Part shown: in pieces, positions 1-37,171 of the stretch
How positions within the stretch are numbered: the stretch's first letter is position 1
Layout of the letters: each line of letters starts with the position of its first letter
NCBI GenBank assembly: GCA_027972325.1
Contig: JAPMOS010000094.1
Coordinates: 95,001-151,573, forward strand
Length of the DNA stretch: 56,573 nt
From: Paratrimastix pyriformis
Taxonomy: Eukaryota > Preaxostyla > Paratrimastigidae
Direction: 5' to 3'
Notes under the pieces: generated by a model
The model's database searches: none
The model's input: the letters and a program-made list of their open reading frames with translations, nothing else
Told to the model about the DNA's origin: nothing
Translations under genes and position numbers: made by a program

Positions 1-330
1 GATTTTCGGGAGTCTCTTCTTCTTCTTCTGGTTTAAGATTAAAACGTGGCGACTGCTCGGTGTGTTGGTCCCGGCCGGCTGGGTCCGGGGGGGTGTACTA
101 AATTATGCAGTGACTAAATTATGTCGAGGACGGTACGGTACTTCAAAAATTCTTGCTCCGTCTTGCTCCACCCTCAATTCCATCCTCCCCACCAATCCTG
201 TGTTCAGCCTTCAGTCAGTCAGTCTCGTGTTAGTGCAGTCGAGACAAAAAACTTCAAACGAGGAACGGAAGTGCGGATCAGTTGAATCGGAACAAAAAGT
301 TTTTCCGGGCTTCATCTCTTTCGCGCGTTC

Positions 331-656
331 TTAAGGAATGAACCCACAAGCCTTCGCTCCAGCAAAGTTGCAGTTGGGGCACATCCCGGCGGAGAGGTGC
401 TGTGGACAACATGGCGTGTGACAAGTTGAACAATTCGACGTTGCAACGGCGCCACACGCGTGACATTGCCTAAATATCATTCAGAGAAGAGTGAAAACAC
501 GGGAGGTAAGACAGACACATCGACGACATGTTGATAGACATTCTGATTGCGATGATGATCGCAACACAAATTTGCGCAGCACCAATAGAGGCCGAAAATA
601 AAAAGGCCGTCTAAGCAACATGCTCCGATAATGAGGGCAATTGTCCAACCGTCCAT
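331..656 (-). CDS. Small membrane protein with Cys-rich, probably zinc-binding tail (2 exons)
   Basis: Two exons, 656-517 and 469-331, joined across a 47-nt intron with a GTCTG donor and a TTTAG acceptor, give 92 residues. The ATG at 656 opens MDGWTIALIIGACCLDGLFI, a hydrophobic stretch that reads as one membrane segment, followed by Cys pairs and an HH motif. Exon 2 supplies a dense cysteine array (CHACG, CSTCH, CC, CPNC) resembling a pair of zinc ribbons or knuckles before the stop. No known family is recognised. The start is preceded by a CAG, so an upstream exon is possible. The splice is inferred from the frame: unspliced, the first exon runs into a stop that overlaps the ATG of the Cys-rich frame. 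The function could be membrane-anchored protein interaction, but this is a guess. Confidence 0.5.
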
Positions 657-2641
657 TTCTGAAGTTAGAAACAACACCTTGTGGTAAGAACCTCGCGCGC
701 GGATTTCCATGCCGGCTGGAACTTTTGAGGGCCTGGAGTGGCCCGGTCGGTGACGGTCAGCCAGACAAAGGACCTCAAAAAAACACTCGGACCAGGGCTA
801 CCCATGGCCGGAGACCGGACCTTGGGTCGATCGTCTGGTTCAGGAAAACATGCAATGTATATTGCCGAGCACTTTACCACGAATCCTGAAGTCATCCGTG
901 GAAACCGTTGGAGAGGCGGACAGGTCTATATAAAATCTCTTCAGAAACTTCGTGACTAAGGGGGATCTCCAGTGGATCGAGCAGGGTGCACAAAACAATC
1001 GAAAAATGGGGGAAATTTGTGCCTCTTTTTCGCCCCCAAAAAACCGTTGGTTACCACGGTTCGCTGCGTCTCCCAGGGTCAGTCCTGGCGGGGGAAGGAT
1101 TCTAATGGAATTGGCTATCAGGGGCTTTCGTGACTAGCCGATCGGCAGAGCTGTTGGGGCGCTGGAAACAATTCAAGAGCCTCCACCACATCGGCAAACG
1201 GCACGACAGAGTTCCAGGGTGATTCCCGCTGTTTTTCCCGCTGTTTTTCCTTGCGGTTGATGATCGTCCTTCTTTTGGCTTTCTGCGGAAACCGCACTGG
1301 AACCTTTGGGAAACAAATTTTTATACATTCCCTGCTTAGAACTCGGCGAACCGAGTGACCCACCCATCTATAGGTAGTTGCCAATCAACTTTCGGGCCGC
1401 CAGGAAACAGAGGAGAAGAAAACTACGGAGTTCGTTGATCACCCAGATGCGTTTGAAGCTCGCCCGCCAGAATTTTGCAAATGTCATTCTCTTCGTGTAC
1501 AGTCTCGCTCTTGGTGATCGCAAGGCCGGTAATCATTTACCCACACTTGATCCATCACTGGCGACACCGTGGAAACTTTCTCTCGCCTGAGAGAACTCTC
1601 AGTGACCTCTGAAAATGGAATCGGACGATGTGACCTGCTGTAGACCTGTTTCATGGTTTCTTTCGCAAGGGGAATGCGTAAGGATGAAAGGCAATGAACC
1701 AGCCAAGATGCTGGACGTGGTCTGATGAGGGGAGAGGCGGGGCTGCGATACATCGATCAATGAGGGCAAGAGTGCGACGGAAAAGGATTGGCCCCAAAAG
1801 AGAAAACAGCCCATGACAAAGGAAGCATATATATAACCCAAGCAATTTCAGGTGTGTGGAAACATTATCGAGGGAGTTCGATCGACATTAATCGGGAATG
1901 GGCCGCTCTCAAAATGGTTTGCCAAGAAGCAAAAAATCCAAAGGGGACCCTTGTGGTAACATAAAGAAGTGTTGCCTGCAGTTTCAAGGGTGAAAAATGC
2001 CTACGAGAGGGGACGACATCATCGATGGGCGACATGCCGAGCCACCGTGCGTCCTTTCATGTTCCACGAGTCTCCTTTGGTGGGGACACACTTGAAGTGT
2101 TGGAGAAGCCAGCCCCGTTGTCGGGGGTCCGCTAGCATGTCCCTGTGGGGCAGGGCGTGGCCGCCAAGTGGGGCCCCTATGATTTTTCGGGTTTCGGGAA
2201 GGGGCTATTTTTTCTAACACTGAAGTGAAGTCTGAAGGCGACCGTATTTTCCCCGGTAATAGGGACTGATTTCCATTCTACCGAGACAGAACCGATCTTT
2301 CTTTCTCGTGTTAGTGCAGCCTCGTGGGAGGCTAACTGAAAATTACAAGAGGAGAATCTCAAAAGGTTTTTTATCCCACCCCCACCCACCCATTCCAACC
2401 GTCCATCAACTCCAGGCATCTACGGAGTGATCACACACACGGCCGGGGTCCAGCTGAGCCAAAGTCCCGGCCAACGTCATCCCGCAAGGTATGATCGATG
2501 CCGGGCGATGGCCGATCGCGGCCCAGCTCCTTAAATCGTCCCTGGGTCCCCGATTTTGACTCCGTCAATCTTTGGGCACCTAACGGCCCAACACCCTATT
2601 CTATCCAAACCTTGAAAAAGCCCGCTGCAAGGCTATGCATT
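657..2641. other. No gene recognised; short shared motifs only
   Basis: I see no convincing coding region on either strand. Short open frames exist but lack coherent composition or a recognisable motif. A 16-bp word, TCTCGTGTTAGTGCAG, at 2304-2319 recurs at 223-238. TATATAAA at about 926-933 could be a chance TATA-like box. A C-run at 2669-2687 marks the 3' edge of the neighbouring LINE fragment. Confidence 0.4.
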
Positions 2642-3975
2642 TCAAAGAATGTGGTGACCCCAAAGGGACCCCCCCCCCCCCCCCCCCGCTCGCCCGCTCC
2701 TGGCGAGGGCCTCGCAGAGGGGCCCGTACTTCGCGCTTTTGGCCTGGAACGCCTCCTCAAAGTTCGAGGTGACCTGGATCTCCAGGACCTCCATCCCGCC
2801 GTCCGGCCGTTCCAGGACGATGTCCGGGTGCTGGTCCCTGGCCTCCGGCACCGCGGCGAGGACCTCTTCCGGGAAGGCTGCCTGCTTGTTGGTTCTGGCC
2901 ACCCCGTGGTATCCGAACTTGTGCGGGACCCTCTGGGCCAGGAACCTGAAGACCCGGTCCGTGCTGGCGTCACTCCTCTTGACGTAGTAGTCTCCGAACT
3001 TCCTGGCGCATCCTCCCAGCAGGTGGCTCTGCGTCTCGGGTCCAAAGGGGCACCAGCAGTCCCCTCCGCCGCAGTCCCCTACGCCGCCGGCGTGGAAAAA
3101 CCCGAAGCAGATGTTCCGGAGCTGCTGGACCGGGCGCGTGACCTTGCCCGCCCAGCCCGACGAGAGCTTCCCCTCCAGGGGGTCCAGGGTGTACCACCAC
3201 CCCGTGGGCGCCTTCAGCCATTCCTCCGTGATGTCCTCCTCGTTCCACCATTCGGCGGTCCGCTTGGCCGCCGCCTCGCTCAGCAGCCTGTAGCAGAAGG
3301 GCAGGTCCCCTGCGGGCGGCCCGCTCGCCCTCGGTCCCACCGGGGTCTCCGCCTCGACGGTGATCATCTGGAGCGCGACCTGCAGGCCCGTGGTGGGTGT
3401 CCGGTCCAAGAAGCCGAGCGGCATGGGCGGCTTCCCCCTCGCCGCCTCCGCCGCTGCTCTGGCCTGTCGATCGACCCACTGGTTCGCCGGCAGGCGGGGT
3501 GCCTGGAGCGTACCATCGACCCGTCCGTCCAGACCAGCACCGCGTCGGCTGGTGCCTGTCCGAGGTATTCCATCAGGTCTGCCGCCTCGAGGGCCCGCTT
3601 GACCTCCGGCGTCATGCCGCTGGGCCTCTTGGGGGAGAAGAGCTTGTGAGCGTGGACCCGGCGGTACTCCAACAGCATCTTCTCCTCTCCTCCACGCTTG
3701 AAGGCGAAGCGTCGCTCGATGCCGGCGTGGCGTACCCACCCCCAGAGTCCGTCCGCTGCCGCCCAGCGCTCCTCGTAGCAGGCCCAGGCCCTCTGGAAGA
3801 TCTCTTGCCCCTCGTGGGCCAGGAGCCGGGCCGCAAAGGCGAGGCGATCTCTCTCGTAGGCCGCCCTCAGCCCCCGCAGGCCCAGCCCGCGCTTTCGGAT
3901 GGGCTCGAAGAAGAAGCGATGCGGGATGCCCGGGAGCTATGTTCCAAGGCCTTCTCCATCTCCCCCAGCCAAGGA
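2642..3975 (-). mobile_element. 5'-truncated LINE (non-LTR retrotransposon) fragment: RNase H region and Cys/His plus nuclease-like C-terminus
   Basis: Reading the minus strand, the region from about 3900 to 3700 resembles the tail of a LINE reverse transcriptase (GLRGLRAAYERDRLAFAARL). It is followed by an RNase H-type motif, LVWTDGSM (about 3560). A long open frame then runs to 2642 with a Cys/His cluster (CGGGDCWCPFG, SHLLGGCARKFGDYY) and HPDIVLERPDGGMEVLEIQV, which resembles the PD-(D/E)XK nuclease domain of R2-like LINEs. The frame changes at least once between the RNase H motif and the tail, so the copy looks broken. It lacks the fingers and palm of the RT and any upstream ORF. A 19-nt C-run on the plus strand (G-run on the element strand) ends the copy. 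A different LINE type lies at the telomere. Confidence 0.6.
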
Positions 3976-4317
3976 TGATGCGTCGGCCAGAGGATGTTCT
4001 TTTTTCAAGTTGCGTTCCCGGTGAAGCCTTTTCTCGTTGGGACCCCGCGGTTCGGAGTTTTCTTTCAGTACCCTTCTACTCTCGCCGTTCGCTCGCCCGG
4101 GGACCACAGTAAGCCCCAGACCGAGCGAGTAACTTTCCTCGTAGGCTGCACGAACGAGACTGACTGACTGAGCCTCAATTCCGCCGGCGGGGGTCGTGTT
4201 GGCCAGAGGGGAGACGCGTGTGGGTTACGTCGTCGTCTCCACACATGCCATCCCCGGGACCAGTGGGTCCCCCGGCCGGGAGGAGCACCATCATCTCATG
4301 CCACCCCCCCCGGCGAA

Positions 4318-4640
4318 CTAACAACACGTAAAGGCGTCACCTTCCATTCTTGATTTGTGCGCCCTCGCAAACACACCAGCGGCTGGGGGGGCAGCCATCC
4401 AGCGGTGCAGGAAGAGCGGCGGGGGCAGCTGCGGCTGTGGGGGCATGACCAGGGCAGACGGCGCGGCCTTGGGGGCCGGGATGGCAGATGGGAAAGTGGG
4501 CAGAGGGGCAGGTAGACCGATGGGTAGACGGCGCGGTCTCGAACATCCCTTCCCACCTTGCCCACCTGCCCACCTGCCCACGGGTCCGGGGCGGAGCCAC
4601 TGCCCACCTGCCCCTGTCGGGCAATCTCTCATATCCATCC
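4318..4640 (-). pseudogene. Detached partial copy of the C-terminal exon of the CHD/FYR gene
   Basis: The minus strand reads IPAPKAAPSALVMPPQPQ followed directly by LPPPLFLHRWMAAPPAA. Both phrases occur in the last exon of the large remodeller gene (about 9580-9625 and 9283-9330: IPAPKAAPSAPGVIPPQP and LPPPLFLPRWMAAPPAM). There they are separated by about 250 bp of Pro/Ala-rich sequence that is absent here. Outside this core the similarity fades into low-complexity DNA, and there is no upstream gene to attach it to. It may be a fragment of a second diverged copy of the gene or a dispersed duplicate. The compact arrangement raises the possibility that the big gene gained the intervening stretch later. 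Confidence 0.5.
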
Positions 4641-4703
4641 TTCAGAACCGGGTCCATGCGTGAACTGGGCGCTGAGCACATGTGGAACTGGCCAAGGACT
4701 TAC

Positions 4704-6318
4704 TTATATTGAGTCATCGCGCTCATCATAGGCGAAATCGGGGGGTGTTTCATCAATGTCGCCCGGTGTGACGGCCCGGCGAAACGTGCGCAGGTCGTCG
4801 TCGCACGTGGGCAGGACCTTCTTGAAGAGGGCCTGAAACTGGTCGAGTCTCTCGGGGGCCTCACAGGGGATGGCCACTTCGAGCAGGTAGGAGTCCTTCG
4901 GATGTTCGATCAATCCAACGAAGCCATGCGCTTGGGCGGCCAGGGCCAGCGTCTTCCGCAGTGAGAAGTGGCGGGACAGATGCGAAACGTGGAGATGGAC
5001 AGGGGCAACGGGAATCTCGAAGGTATGGGTGTCGTAGGGCACTGAAAAAGTGAAAAGAGAGCCATCATCACCATCATCCAGATCATCATCATGATTGAAG
5101 ATGAAGGGGAAACCATCATCAACATAAAGGGGAACCCTGGCAGGAAGGTTCAGACCACGCTCAATGTATGACGAGCCGGGTTCGAGTGGGACCTGCGTCA
5201 ATGGGTGCTCCGATGAGAGGCGAGAGAGAAACCAACCACATCATACAGACGTCGTCCCCCACAACGGCAGGCCGACCCGTGCGCGGGTGCCGTTGAAAAA
5301 TTTCGTGACCTCGCCGCAGGGCGCGCAGCTCGCCCACCGTCCTGAGGCGATCCGAAAGGGAGATGAGCACAGCCGGCCCGAGGGTGGGCTCGACGGATAT
5401 GAGACTGCCCGGCCCTGCCCACCGAAGAAAACAGGTGACGAGCCCAAGAAGAGGGGAAACAGACCGGGACCCGCGACGGGAGCCGCGACGGGAGCCGCGA
5501 CGGGAGCCGTGACGGGAGCCGCGACGGGAGCCGGAGCCGCTGGAATCGGTCACAACAGCAGAGCGAGGGAATGGTGATGAGCCAGAGCGAGAGAAGGAGA
5601 GAAGGAGAGAGCGCGAGACAGTTGGCCGGCTGGTGGTGCCAGGCCGCTTCTGATGATGCGCTTGCTCCTCACGAGCCGCGCGCCACCTGCCCGTGCCCCC
5701 CGTACGTGTGCGGTTCGACGCAAACCTTCTCGTGCGCACCGGTTAATGGGCATGCGGGGTGGTGAGTCCTCCCTCTGAGGTTGACGAGAAGCAAGTCCTG
5801 TATCGAGATGATTTTCTGTATCTCGAGCTTGTCATGGTGGTGACGATGAAGTGTGGGCTGTGCTCGCGATTTGGTGGCGTGGCAGAGGGACGGGGCACAT
5901 ACACACCACAGACCCGGAGGAAAGTTCGCGTTGATGAAACGGGCGAGCGGGAAGCTGCCGGGACCGCAGCCATAACTCGTCAGCACTTCCACAAGTTTTG
6001 CCAACGAAGGAGAGAGATCGGAAAACAGCTGCAAATCAGCCTCCTGGAAACCGAGAAATATCTCGTCTTCGAGCTTCAAATTCCTCACCCAGTTTCGGAA
6101 TTCTTCTACTACGGCAATGGGAGCATGAAAAGGAAACACAAAGTCACAAGATACAGACAGATTGGCGTGGTCACCGCTGCTGGTTCCATGCTCTTCTGAG
6201 GACTCTTCTGTTCGGGGTGCAGATGATAACCGTGTTGGCCCGGGGAATAGGAACAAAGCCGGAGAGAGCGAAAAACTTCAAGATCGGGGAAAACTCGCTC
6301 TTTACCCGTCCGCAGCAT
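4704..6318 (-). CDS. Hypothetical protein, 319 aa, four exons
   Basis: Exons 6318-6306, 6207-5914, 5414-5251 and 5192-4704 join in frame (phases 1, 1, 0) to give 319 residues. The ATG at 6318 opens a 13-nt first exon with a GTAAAG donor; the next two donors are GTCTG. The protein begins MLRTEESSEEHGTSS, continues into a mixed alpha/beta stretch (FVFPFHAPIAVVEEFRNW, EIFLGFQEADLQLFSD), and has an Asp-rich loop (HDDDLDDGDDG) and an acidic tail (DETPPDFAYDERDDSI). I do not recognise the family, and there is no signal peptide or membrane segment. The 499-nt third intron holds a 12-bp minisatellite. It lies in tandem behind the F-box-like/LRR gene, about 370 bp from that gene's stop. The exon joins rest on frame continuity and the motif shared by donors in this window. 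Confidence 0.55.
5458..5550. repeat. 12-bp minisatellite (GGGAGCCGCGAC-type)
   Basis: About seven near-identical 12-bp units lie inside the long intron of the four-exon unknown gene. The period is a multiple of three, so frames stay open across it and produce spurious Arg/Gly/Ser-rich ORFs. Confidence 0.8.
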
Positions 6319-6686
6319 TGGTCTCGGGCCACTGCGTCCTCTTCCTCGTTCTTGGCGAGCCTTCCATTCGGCGGGACCCCAAAAAAACGGGGGTAGTTAC
6401 TAATTTTCGTGAGGGACTATTTTTCGTCAACTCCGGTCGCAAGATGAGCCGTGTTCGTTGGTTTTCGGATCCCCCCCCCCCCCCCCACCCCACCCCCCAA
6501 GTCGGTCAGGTCGCGCGGGGAGGAGCAGACGTCCCGCCCCGACTCGAGTGGCGCGCACCGTGGGTCGACCCAGAGGGGGGGATATCCGCTCGATGTCTTG
6601 GTGGATGAATGACTCTGTCCGCACTCGCTCATAGAGCAAAAAGAAGAAGAAGAAGGAGCGCGAACATTTCATCGCCCTCCTCGTTA

Positions 6687-8747
6687 TCACGGCCGCACCG
6701 CCTGCTCCACACGGGCCCCAGGAAACCGGGCGGCCAGCCGTCTCTGAATGTCGGCGTTGCTGGCACCGATGTAGAGCATGGTCTGCCGGTCCCGCCCCAC
6801 CACGTCCAGCTGGTCAATGTCACACAGCACCCGGAGCTCCTCCAACCGCGGACAGTCGAGAATCACCATCCTCAGCCACCCGGCGACGCTCCGGGGTGCC
6901 TCCAGGGTCAGCCGGCGCAGGTGCGGGCAGGCCAGCCCGATGTCGGCCTGGTCTGCAGTGTCCCCCAGGACCAACTCCAGGCTGGCCAGCTGGGGCAGGG
7001 CCGTCAGAGCTGCCACCAGGCGAGGCCAGGTCTCCGGGGTGGGGTAGGGCAGCCGAAGATGTCGCAGACGGGCGCCATGCTCCGCCAGGCAGGAAGTCAC
7101 ACTCTCGGAGCGATCTTTCCAGCACCCGTCGATCACGAGGCTTCGCAGTTGCAGCGGCGGCAACCCAAAGCCATCTTCGATGCGAAAACAGACTGACGGC
7201 GCACGGAGGGACAGGACGGAGAGGGCCGGGCAGTGGTGGAAGGTCAGATGGATCTCTTCCGGGGCGCCGTCAGCACTGCTCAGGCAGGCGACCCGAAGCC
7301 CTTTGGCGGCCAGGGTCAGGATCGGGATTTTGTGGAGCGTCGCATCGAGTCGGTGGAGGCTCTCGGGCAGCATCAGGACAGCGAAAGAGGATGAGGGGAA
7401 GAACCCAGGCCCGACCAGATGCACGCCCAGCCGGGTGAGGGTTGATGTGTTGCATTGCAGCTTTTCAAGGGTCTTGGAACTGGATACCCAGAGCTCGGTC
7501 AGTTCCCTGGGCGACCAGGTGCCGCTCATCCGCCAGAGCATGGCCTCTGTCCAGGCCGTGACCGCGGCCACCGGTTCCTCCCCGATCTGGGGCCCTTCCA
7601 GGCGGCGCAGACGGGGGCAACCAATCAGTGAGAGGGCATAGGGCGTCTGCGCGTTTTCGAAGGTGGGCAGGACAAGCTCCTCGAGGCCCGGGCAGTCAAC
7701 CGTCAATCCGGATTGGGCCGAGAGGATCAGCCGCTTCAAGTCGAGTGAGCGGAGGTGGCTGCAGGCCAGGCGGAGGGGCAGGAGGAAGGGCGTCTGGGTG
7801 CTGAATTCGAGGCGGGCGATTTGACCAAGGGCGGGCAGGACGTCGGTGCGCAGTTGGGCCTCATCCAAGCACTGGTGAAGGACGAGTACCCTCAGTGAGT
7901 GATTGGGCAGCAGCACCCGGGAGAGGTCGACACTGGGGCACCGGCTCAGCACAAGCGACTCCAAGTGTTGTTCCGTGCCTTCGCCCTCCCCGAGGGTCAA
8001 GTGGGTCAAGTGGGGCACGACAGCGGATAAGTCGGCCGTCGGTCGGAGCAAGCTGAGGACCTTCAGTTTGGGGAAGAGGTTTCGGAGGTGTGAAACAGCA
8101 CCGTTCGAGGGGAAGCAGATTCCCTCCAGGGTGCGTTTCAATGGGCCCAGCGCAGCAGCGAAATTGAGCCGATCCGTGATGCTGCTGTTGGGAAGGTGCA
8201 ATTTCCGGAGCCTGGGGCAGGATTTGCCCAGGGCGGTCAGCAGGGCGGCTGTCACCAGGGTGGTGCCGTCATCGAGGCGGAGCTCCTCCAAGTCGGAACT
8301 GTGGTGCTGGGACGACAAGAAAGCCATCACAAAGGGGCACATTGGGGCACGGAGTCGTACCAGGGACTGGTGACCAGCAAAGGCCTCATCAATCCAGGCA
8401 GCGCAGGCGGTCACAGAACCGTAAGCGAAGACTCCGATCTGCTGATTGACCAGAGAGAGATTCGCAAGTTTCTTGCAGGGCCCGATCAGGGCAGTCAACG
8501 CTTCGAGAGGTACAAGGGGGATGGGGGCGCGTTCGTCGGATTTTTTCTCAAAGGCGAGCTCGCAAGCCAGTCCACGAATGGCCGATCGAATTCCGTGTGA
8601 CAGGCCAAGTAATTGTATGTAGGTGATGGTCGGGCAGTCTGACGTCTTCATCAAAAAAGGAACAATATCGGAGGGAAGGCCGGTGAGAAAGGTGTCGAAC
8701 GGAGGCGGAGGCGGAGGAACGTAATGCGATTTTTTCCTTCCTCCCAT
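6687..8747 (-). CDS. F-box-like leucine-rich-repeat protein, 686 aa
   Basis: A single uninterrupted frame from the ATG at 8747 gives 686 residues; the frame extends 28 codons upstream, but without an ATG. After a poly-Pro stretch (residues about 10-16) comes FDTFLTGLPSDIVPFLM, which reads as an F-box-like helix start, followed by YIQLLGLSHGIRSAIRG. From about residue 80 to the end run irregular 24-30-residue LRRs with the pattern CPxLxxLxLxxx (CPRLRKLHLPN, CPGLEELVLPTF, CPRLRRLEGP, CPHLRRLTLE, CPRLEELRVL). The same N-terminal signature occurs in the ARM/LRR gene at 41-44.7 kb, so both belong to one expanded family. By analogy with F-box/LRR proteins it may select substrates for an SCF-type ubiquitin ligase; no Skp1-binding residue can be proven here. 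It is intronless, unlike most neighbours. Confidence 0.75.
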   Translation of the reverse strand: MGGRKKSHYVPPPPPPFDTFLTGLPSDIVPFLMKTSDCPTITYIQLLGLSHGIRSAIRGLACELAFEKKSDERAPIPLVPLEALTALIGPCKKLANLSLVNQQIGVFAYGSVTACAAWIDEAFAGHQSLVRLRAPMCPFVMAFLSSQHHSSDLEELRLDDGTTLVTAALLTALGKSCPRLRKLHLPNSSITDRLNFAAALGPLKRTLEGICFPSNGAVSHLRNLFPKLKVLSLLRPTADLSAVVPHLTHLTLGEGEGTEQHLESLVLSRCPSVDLSRVLLPNHSLRVLVLHQCLDEAQLRTDVLPALGQIARLEFSTQTPFLLPLRLACSHLRSLDLKRLILSAQSGLTVDCPGLEELVLPTFENAQTPYALSLIGCPRLRRLEGPQIGEEPVAAVTAWTEAMLWRMSGTWSPRELTELWVSSSKTLEKLQCNTSTLTRLGVHLVGPGFFPSSSFAVLMLPESLHRLDATLHKIPILTLAAKGLRVACLSSADGAPEEIHLTFHHCPALSVLSLRAPSVCFRIEDGFGLPPLQLRSLVIDGCWKDRSESVTSCLAEHGARLRHLRLPYPTPETWPRLVAALTALPQLASLELVLGDTADQADIGLACPHLRRLTLEAPRSVAGWLRMVILDCPRLEELRVLCDIDQLDVVGRDRQTMLYIGASNADIQRRLAARFPGARVEQAVRP

Positions 8748-9112
8748 CTTCCTCGAATGAAACTGGCACGAAAAGGGATGATGAGAAAATGCTGTAAAGG
8801 AATCAGACTCCTTCCCAAAGAACAGTGACAACGGTTTCCGGGTCTGGTCAAAAAGTTTTACATCGTCAAAATACCCCCTGCCATACCTACTCCCGGGACG
8901 TTTGAAAGAACTACAGAAGGAACTGCGCCGCCTCTCGGGAGATCATTCCAGTTTCGATCTGGTTCGGAGCGGCCAACCTTCTGGAATTGGCCTCTCTGTG
9001 TGATGGGGGGCGGCAACGCGCTGCTTTCGTGGTGGGTCGGATGTTCTTCTTCCATTCCAGGATGGCGCATCCCTCTTCTTCTTACACCATGTGTTTACAG
9101 GGGGGTAGCTGA

Positions 9113-36066
<26,954 letters not shown>

Positions 36067-37060
36067 CGAATTGGACACGGCCGTGAAAAAATCACATTCT
36101 CGAGGTCGTGGGAAGAGGGGATGGAGGCTTCAGGCCCGGAGTGGTGACCACAAGAGGGGCAAGCGAGATCGATGACATGATGGGGCAATAAAGAGGCGCG
36201 GGCAAAGATCCCAACCGTAAATACCGCACAAGCAATCACAGACCGGTCGTGAGCACCTGTTGCGGTGGGTTGGATGGTTGAGTGTCAACGTCAGTCGAAT
36301 CTTCGCTCCCTTGGTGTTGTCCTGCGTCGGACGATGACTGTTGACCGACCAACAATAACAAAACGAAAGATAGGAAAGGTAGAACGTCTCGGAAATCAGA
36401 CCTCAGAGTCTTGAGCCATCCTCTTGTTTTTCAACCTTCGCGGCATCGATGAGATGCAAGGGATCTGTTCGAACGCGTAGGGAAGGGTCCGGCGAAAAAG
36501 GATGTCAAAAAACCAAGGCGAAAAGGCAGACCGTACGTCCGCGCCGCGAAGAAGAACTTCGAAAAAAAAATGGCGGTGGAAGTGCCCTGGTTAAGCTGAT
36601 TTTTCGCTCTGCCAAGTGGGCTGTCTCAATTTTTCGGGCTCCGGCCTGTCGTACAGGCCGCGGGTAACCCACAACAGGAAAAATTGTTGAGCAGATTCAG
36701 GTTCCCTTCATGTTTCTCTCCCAGAGCGTCACTTATTTCTCATTTTCACCGTCCCACATCCGCATGCCACAGTTGTTTACTCGCTCTGGGACCGTCCAGC
36801 AACACCAAGGCTCCGGCTCCGACAGGCTCGAACAGTTTTCGGACATGGGGAAGACCTTTCACCTGTCATTTGCACCATTCTCCCTCCTTCACCAGACCCT
36901 TCTTTTCTCCCTTTCGTTTCGTTTCGTTCTCCTCTTCCTTTCGTTCTTTCCCTTCTTCCTTCACCTCTTTCATCGTTCTTCTCCGGCAATTGCCCCATGA
37001 TCCCGGCCAGCGCCTCCAACCAGCGACTTGAGATGAGCGTGCCTTTTTGGAACCTATCAT
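36067..37060. other. About 1 kb without a recognised gene, upstream of the CHD/FYR start
   Basis: The region is less GC-rich than its surroundings and includes C/T-rich tracts (about 36880-36990). Short open frames on both strands lack a recognisable motif and mostly start without ATG. It presumably holds the promoter of the large remodeller gene; I could not identify a specific element. Confidence 0.4.
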
Positions 37061-37133
37061 CTCGATGTAGTCTAGCAGGTTAGGATTTATGGTTTTCACC
37101 CATGCGACCCGGGTTCGAGTCCCGGCATCGAGG
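37061..37133 (+). tRNA. tRNA-Glu (anticodon UUC), intronless
   Basis: The acceptor stem CTCGATG (37061-37067) pairs perfectly with CATCGAG (37126-37132), followed by discriminator G. The D-arm reads GTCTAGCAGGTTAGGAT. The anticodon arm is TATGG-TTTTCAC-CCATG with anticodon TTC at loop positions 34-36. The T-arm CCGGG-TTCGAGT-CCCGG is perfect. The GTCTAG...GGTTAGGAT and GGTTTTCACC phrases are typical of eukaryotic tRNA-Glu. It ends 38 bp beyond the stop codon of the convergent transporter gene, inside that gene's probable 3' untranslated region. Confidence 0.95.
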
Positions 37134-37137
37134 TACA

Positions 37138-37153
37138 TTTTTTGTTTTTTTTT
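37138..37153 (+). terminator. RNA polymerase III terminator (T6-G-T9)
   Basis: A run of six T, one G and nine T begins five bases after the tRNA-Glu gene, the expected Pol III stop signal. Confidence 0.85.
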
Positions 37154-37171
37154 GTTCGCAGCTATATTCGA

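Noticed and set aside
5175-5195. GGGTTCGAGT resembling a tRNA T-loop
   Set aside because: The flanks cannot form the stem, and the site falls in the coding exon and splice acceptor of the four-exon gene.
36684-37031. Possible plus-strand gene (115 residues, Ser/Phe-rich)
   Set aside because: It translates a C/T-rich low-complexity tract, has no ATG-supported context and shows no motif; the minus frame opposite starts without ATG.
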